This document shows, piece by piece, positions 21,150 to 23,068 of a DNA stretch of 23,068 nt. The stretch comes from CAZHJG01 sp964533425 (GTDB lineage Bacteria > Patescibacteriota > Saccharimonadia > Saccharimonadales > UBA4665). The notes below the pieces were generated by a model. That model saw only the letters and a list, made by a program, of their open reading frames with translations. It made no database searches and was not told where the DNA came from. The first letter of the stretch is position 1, and every line of letters begins with the position of its first letter. A program made the translations under genes and the position numbers. Location: contig CAZHJG010000013.1 of assembly GCA_964533425.1 (NCBI GenBank), positions 1 through 23,068 on the forward strand, read 5' to 3'.

Positions 21150-22205
21150 TCAACTCAATGGCAAGACGTTGGCGCTTTTGGCAAAGTGCTTTAAAACTAT
21201 ATCGGCATCGGTTGTGGTGATGAACGTCTGGTACGGTGCCAGATAGTCCGTAAGAGCGTGCCGGCGCTTGCCGTCGAGCTCACTGAACACGTCATCCAAT
21301 AATAGGATGGGGGTAATGCCGCGGGCTTCTTCGATCAGCTTGAGTTCGGCTATCTTGAGCGCCAGTATCGCCGTTCGCGCTTCGCCGCGCGAGGCCGTTT
21401 CCTGAGCCGGATGCCCGTCGAATAGGACCAGCAGGTCTTCGCGGTGCGGTCCGGCGCCGGTGAAGCCACGGGCCCGATCAAGTTCATGGTTTCGCTCCAG
21501 CTCCTTGAGCAGATGACTCTCATAAGCTTCAGGGGGCCAGCGTTTGCCATACTCCAGCCTTACTTTCGTGGTTGTTTTAGACAGCTGTTTATATAGTTTT
21601 GCGGCCTCGTTATCGAGCCGGGTAGCCAGCTCGCTTCTGGCTCGGATAATTTGGCCCGCTAGTTCACTGAGTCTGAGATTCCAGGGGAAAATCTGCGTCT
21701 GGTCAGCAGCCTGGGCTTGCTTGAGCAGGGCATTGCGCTGGGCGAGCGTTCTGCGGTATTGCCGCCGGACGGTACCGTAGCCTGGCAGGGTCTGTTCCAG
21801 CAGATCATCCAGGTACTCCCGACGGCGTTCGGGACTGCCAGCCAGCAGCTGAAGATGGTTTGGCTCAAATAAAACTACCGGGAGCGTGTGAACCAGGGTT
21901 AGTCGCTTGTAGCTTTTACCGTCCAGCTCATACAGTTTCGCCGGAGTGGTTTCAGGCGTGATTTTTACCGTCCGTTCCGAACCGCTTTCTAGCCGGGTAT
22001 CGAGGCGAGCCCACGGCTTATCGAACCGCACGAGCTCATTATCCTTAACGCGGTACGAGTGGCCACGGGCGAGTACTAGTACAGCCTCTAACAGATTGGT
22101 TTTACCGCTGGCGTTCGGGCCGACAATAATATTTACGCCCGGCGAAAACTCAAACGAGTCGTCCTTGTAAGAACGGTAGTTTTGTAGGCGTAAGTCAGAA
22201 AACAT
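21150..22205 (-). CDS. recF: RecF, DNA replication/repair ATPase
   Basis: 351 aa, normal length. It begins MFSDLRLQNYRSY, with Walker A GPNASGKT (29-36), then the RecF segment LPVVLFEPNHLQLLAGSPERRREYLDDLL. Next come GPHREDLLVLFDG, the ABC-type signature ASRGEARTAILALKIAEL and Walker B PILLLDDVFSELD (D304, D305). It loads RecA at single-stranded gaps together with RecO and RecR. It lies downstream of dnaN on the same strand, the classic dnaA-dnaN-recF region, but is separated from dnaN by a four-helix-bundle gene in an inverted-repeat element. The left end of that element abuts the recF ATG directly, leaving no visible Shine-Dalgarno sequence. Confidence 0.96.
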   Translation of the reverse strand: MFSDLRLQNYRSYKDDSFEFSPGVNIIVGPNASGKTNLLEAVLVLARGHSYRVKDNELVRFDKPWARLDTRLESGSERTVKITPETTPAKLYELDGKSYKRLTLVHTLPVVLFEPNHLQLLAGSPERRREYLDDLLEQTLPGYGTVRRQYRRTLAQRNALLKQAQAADQTQIFPWNLRLSELAGQIIRARSELATRLDNEAAKLYKQLSKTTTKVRLEYGKRWPPEAYESHLLKELERNHELDRARGFTGAGPHREDLLVLFDGHPAQETASRGEARTAILALKIAELKLIEEARGITPILLLDDVFSELDGKRRHALTDYLAPYQTFITTTDADIVLKHFAKSANVLPLS

Positions 22206-22613
22206 GGTCGAAAGTCTAAAGCTTAAAGTCTTTTTATGAAACCTGCGAGCAGCCGTGAAACGCTAACGGCGAGTCCCGTAAGCTCCGCTTGCTGACTCTG
22301 TGTAATATGACCAACCTCTGGTGCCACAGCAAGCATAGACCTTACTTCACCACAGGATCCTTTCGCAATATACAAGAAATACCGCAGCTCCCTGTCACTT
22401 TTTCTCTCAAACCCCTCAGCTATATTATTCATAATCGAAACTGAGGCGCGCTGAAGCTGGTCTTTGAACCCATAATCCCTGCAGTTGTTAAAGATTTTAT
22501 ATATAAGTATGGTCAGCTCTTTAGCTTGTTCCCAGGCTAAAATATCCTCAAAACGCTGCATTTTCACACTCACATTGTAGCGGCTTTCAGCTTTCAGCTT
22601 TAGACTTTCAACC
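22206..22613 (-). mobile_element. inverted-repeat element carrying a four-helix-bundle gene, inserted between dnaN and recF
   Basis: The left end (22206-22230, plus strand) reads GGTCGAAAGTCTAAAGCTTA then AAGTC. The right end (22589-22613, minus strand) reads GGTTGAAAGTCTAAAGCTGA then AAGCT. They agree at 21 of 25 positions as an inverted pair and contain the AAAGTC-type units seen in arrays B and C. The left end begins immediately at the recF ATG, and the right end stops 16 bases from the dnaN stop. No target-site duplication is obvious, and no transposase is encoded. Mobility is an inference from shape and from similar gene-less copies in the window. Confidence 0.6.
22223..22561 (-). CDS. 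four-helix-bundle protein (23S rRNA IVP / S23 family)
   Basis: 112 aa from the ATG at 22561. A longer frame from a TTG at 22615 would add 18 residues read from the repeat (VESLKLKAES...), and the family normally starts just before the FED motif, as here (MQRFEDILAWEQAKEL). Diagnostic stretches are QLQRASVSIMNNIAEGFERK (36-55), FLYIAKGSCGEV (62-73) and the following helices. The family was first seen in intervening sequences of 23S rRNA and is related in fold to the Avd accessory protein of diversity-generating retroelements. Its biochemical role is unknown, with RNA or DNA binding suspected. The stop codon lies inside the left inverted end of the element, 17 bases before recF. Confidence 0.9.
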   Translation of the reverse strand: MQRFEDILAWEQAKELTILIYKIFNNCRDYGFKDQLQRASVSIMNNIAEGFERKSDRELRYFLYIAKGSCGEVRSMLAVAPEVGHITQSQQAELTGLAVSVSRLLAGFIKRL

Positions 22614-22629
22614 AAAAGTTAAGGTTCAT

Positions 22630-23068
22630 TTAACTTTTGAGGGGCATTATGACATGCCGGTAGTCAGTGTTTTCTGGGTCGTGAATCAGGGTTGGCTCAA
22701 GTTTTCCGTTAAAGCCGAAAGTGACTTCTTCTCCGCTTAAAGCGTTAAGTCCGTCGAGTAGATATCTGGAGTTAAGGGTGATGCTGCCGCTGCCTTTCAC
22801 CTTGGCGTTGGCTGTTGCGGTGTTCTCGCCAAGCTGGGAAGCCACCGAACGAATGCTTAGTTGTTTGGCTTTTTCATCGACTTCGATCGTTACGCTGCCA
22901 GCACTCTCTCGTGCGAACAGACTAGAAACCTTTGTCACATTCAAGAAGTCGGCGCGTTTGAGCGTGGCTTGCGTTTCGAATTTTTCAGGAATCAATTTAC
23001 GGTAATCGGGGTAATTACCTTCAACGAGCCGAGTAACCAGTTCGACATCACCAACTTGGAACAATACC
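22630..23068 (-). CDS. dnaN: DNA polymerase III beta clamp, C-terminal part (N-terminus outside window)
   Basis: At least 145 residues of the sliding clamp C-terminal region are present, and the frame stays open to the window edge, so the leucine codon at 23062-23064 is internal, not a start. Recognisable clamp signatures are the LFQVGDVELVTRLVEGNYPD stretch, YRKLIP, LNSRYLLDGLNAL and the closing segment YRHVIMPLKS, the usual M-P-x-x-x end. The clamp encircles DNA and tethers polymerase and repair proteins. It is the first visible gene of a minus-strand operon with the four-helix-bundle gene and recF. dnaA and the origin would be expected beyond the right edge. Confidence 0.96.
   Translation of the reverse strand, partial: VLFQVGDVELVTRLVEGNYPDYRKLIPEKFETQATLKRADFLNVTKVSSLFARESAGSVTIEVDEKAKQLSIRSVASQLGENTATANAKVKGSGSITLNSRYLLDGLNALSGEEVTFGFNGKLEPTLIHDPENTDYRHVIMPLKS

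Noticed and set aside
22206..22613. Diversity-generating retroelement because of the Avd-like fold
   Set aside because: No reverse transcriptase and no template/variable repeat pair are visible in the window. The protein fits the solitary IVP/S23 branch.
22630..23068. Replication origin near dnaN
   Set aside because: Only coding sequence of dnaN is present. No cluster of DnaA boxes or AT-rich unwinding region was seen in the window.

Overview
The window reads like a chromosomal segment of a Candidatus Saccharibacteria (TM7) / Patescibacteria-type organism. The evidence is a PrgI-VirB4-type secretion locus with a tandem array of small two-helix pilin-like proteins, large exported cell-wall hydrolases, very tight gene packing, and dnaN-recF next to it. 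No 16S rRNA is present, so the assignment is an inference. TGA is used as a stop (comF and one pilin gene end in it), so the Gracilibacteria/SR1 TGA-glycine code is not supported.

Layout. 1-169: the 3' end of one tRNA-Ser and a complete tRNA-Ser(GCU). 234-1478: an exported dockerin-like/beta-helix protein. 1617-2288 (minus): a ComF-type phosphoribosyltransferase. 2502-2987: an Hsp20 chaperone with a recognisable promoter and structured leader. 2988-3178: a heptamer-repeat hairpin, a repeat remnant and a terminator. 3179-5651 (minus): six consecutive VirB2/TrbC-like pilin genes. 5820-21147 (plus): the secretion operon(s), comprising a VirB6-like membrane protein, PrgI (VirB3-like), a TraC-like protein, the VirB4 ATPase, a 990-aa membrane protein with an altered M23-like domain, a 1054-aa five-domain cell-wall hydrolase, and two small membrane-anchored proteins. 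A minus-strand gene of unknown function with its own strong promoter (8511-9209) interrupts this series. 21150-23068 (minus): recF, a four-helix-bundle (23S IVP/S23 family) gene and the C-terminal part of dnaN.

How it works together (inference). The pilins, VirB6-like, PrgI, TraC-like and VirB4 proteins would form a reduced type IV secretion or pilus machine, with the large hydrolases opening peptidoglycan, either the cell's own or that of a host bacterium. VirD4, VirB11 and VirB8-10 are not seen here.

Most unusual signal. A family of heptamer-repeat inverted elements is scattered through the window. One copy (22206-22613) carries the four-helix-bundle gene between inverted ends and sits inside the dnaN-recF operon. 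Two shorter copies (10583-10676 and 11785-11863) look like the same element without the gene. Each lies inside a short open reading frame of 37-38 codons that has its own Shine-Dalgarno sequence. Both frames share start/stop bases with the next gene (TAATG, TGATG), and the second also overlaps the preceding stop (ATGA). The two encoded peptides resemble each other.
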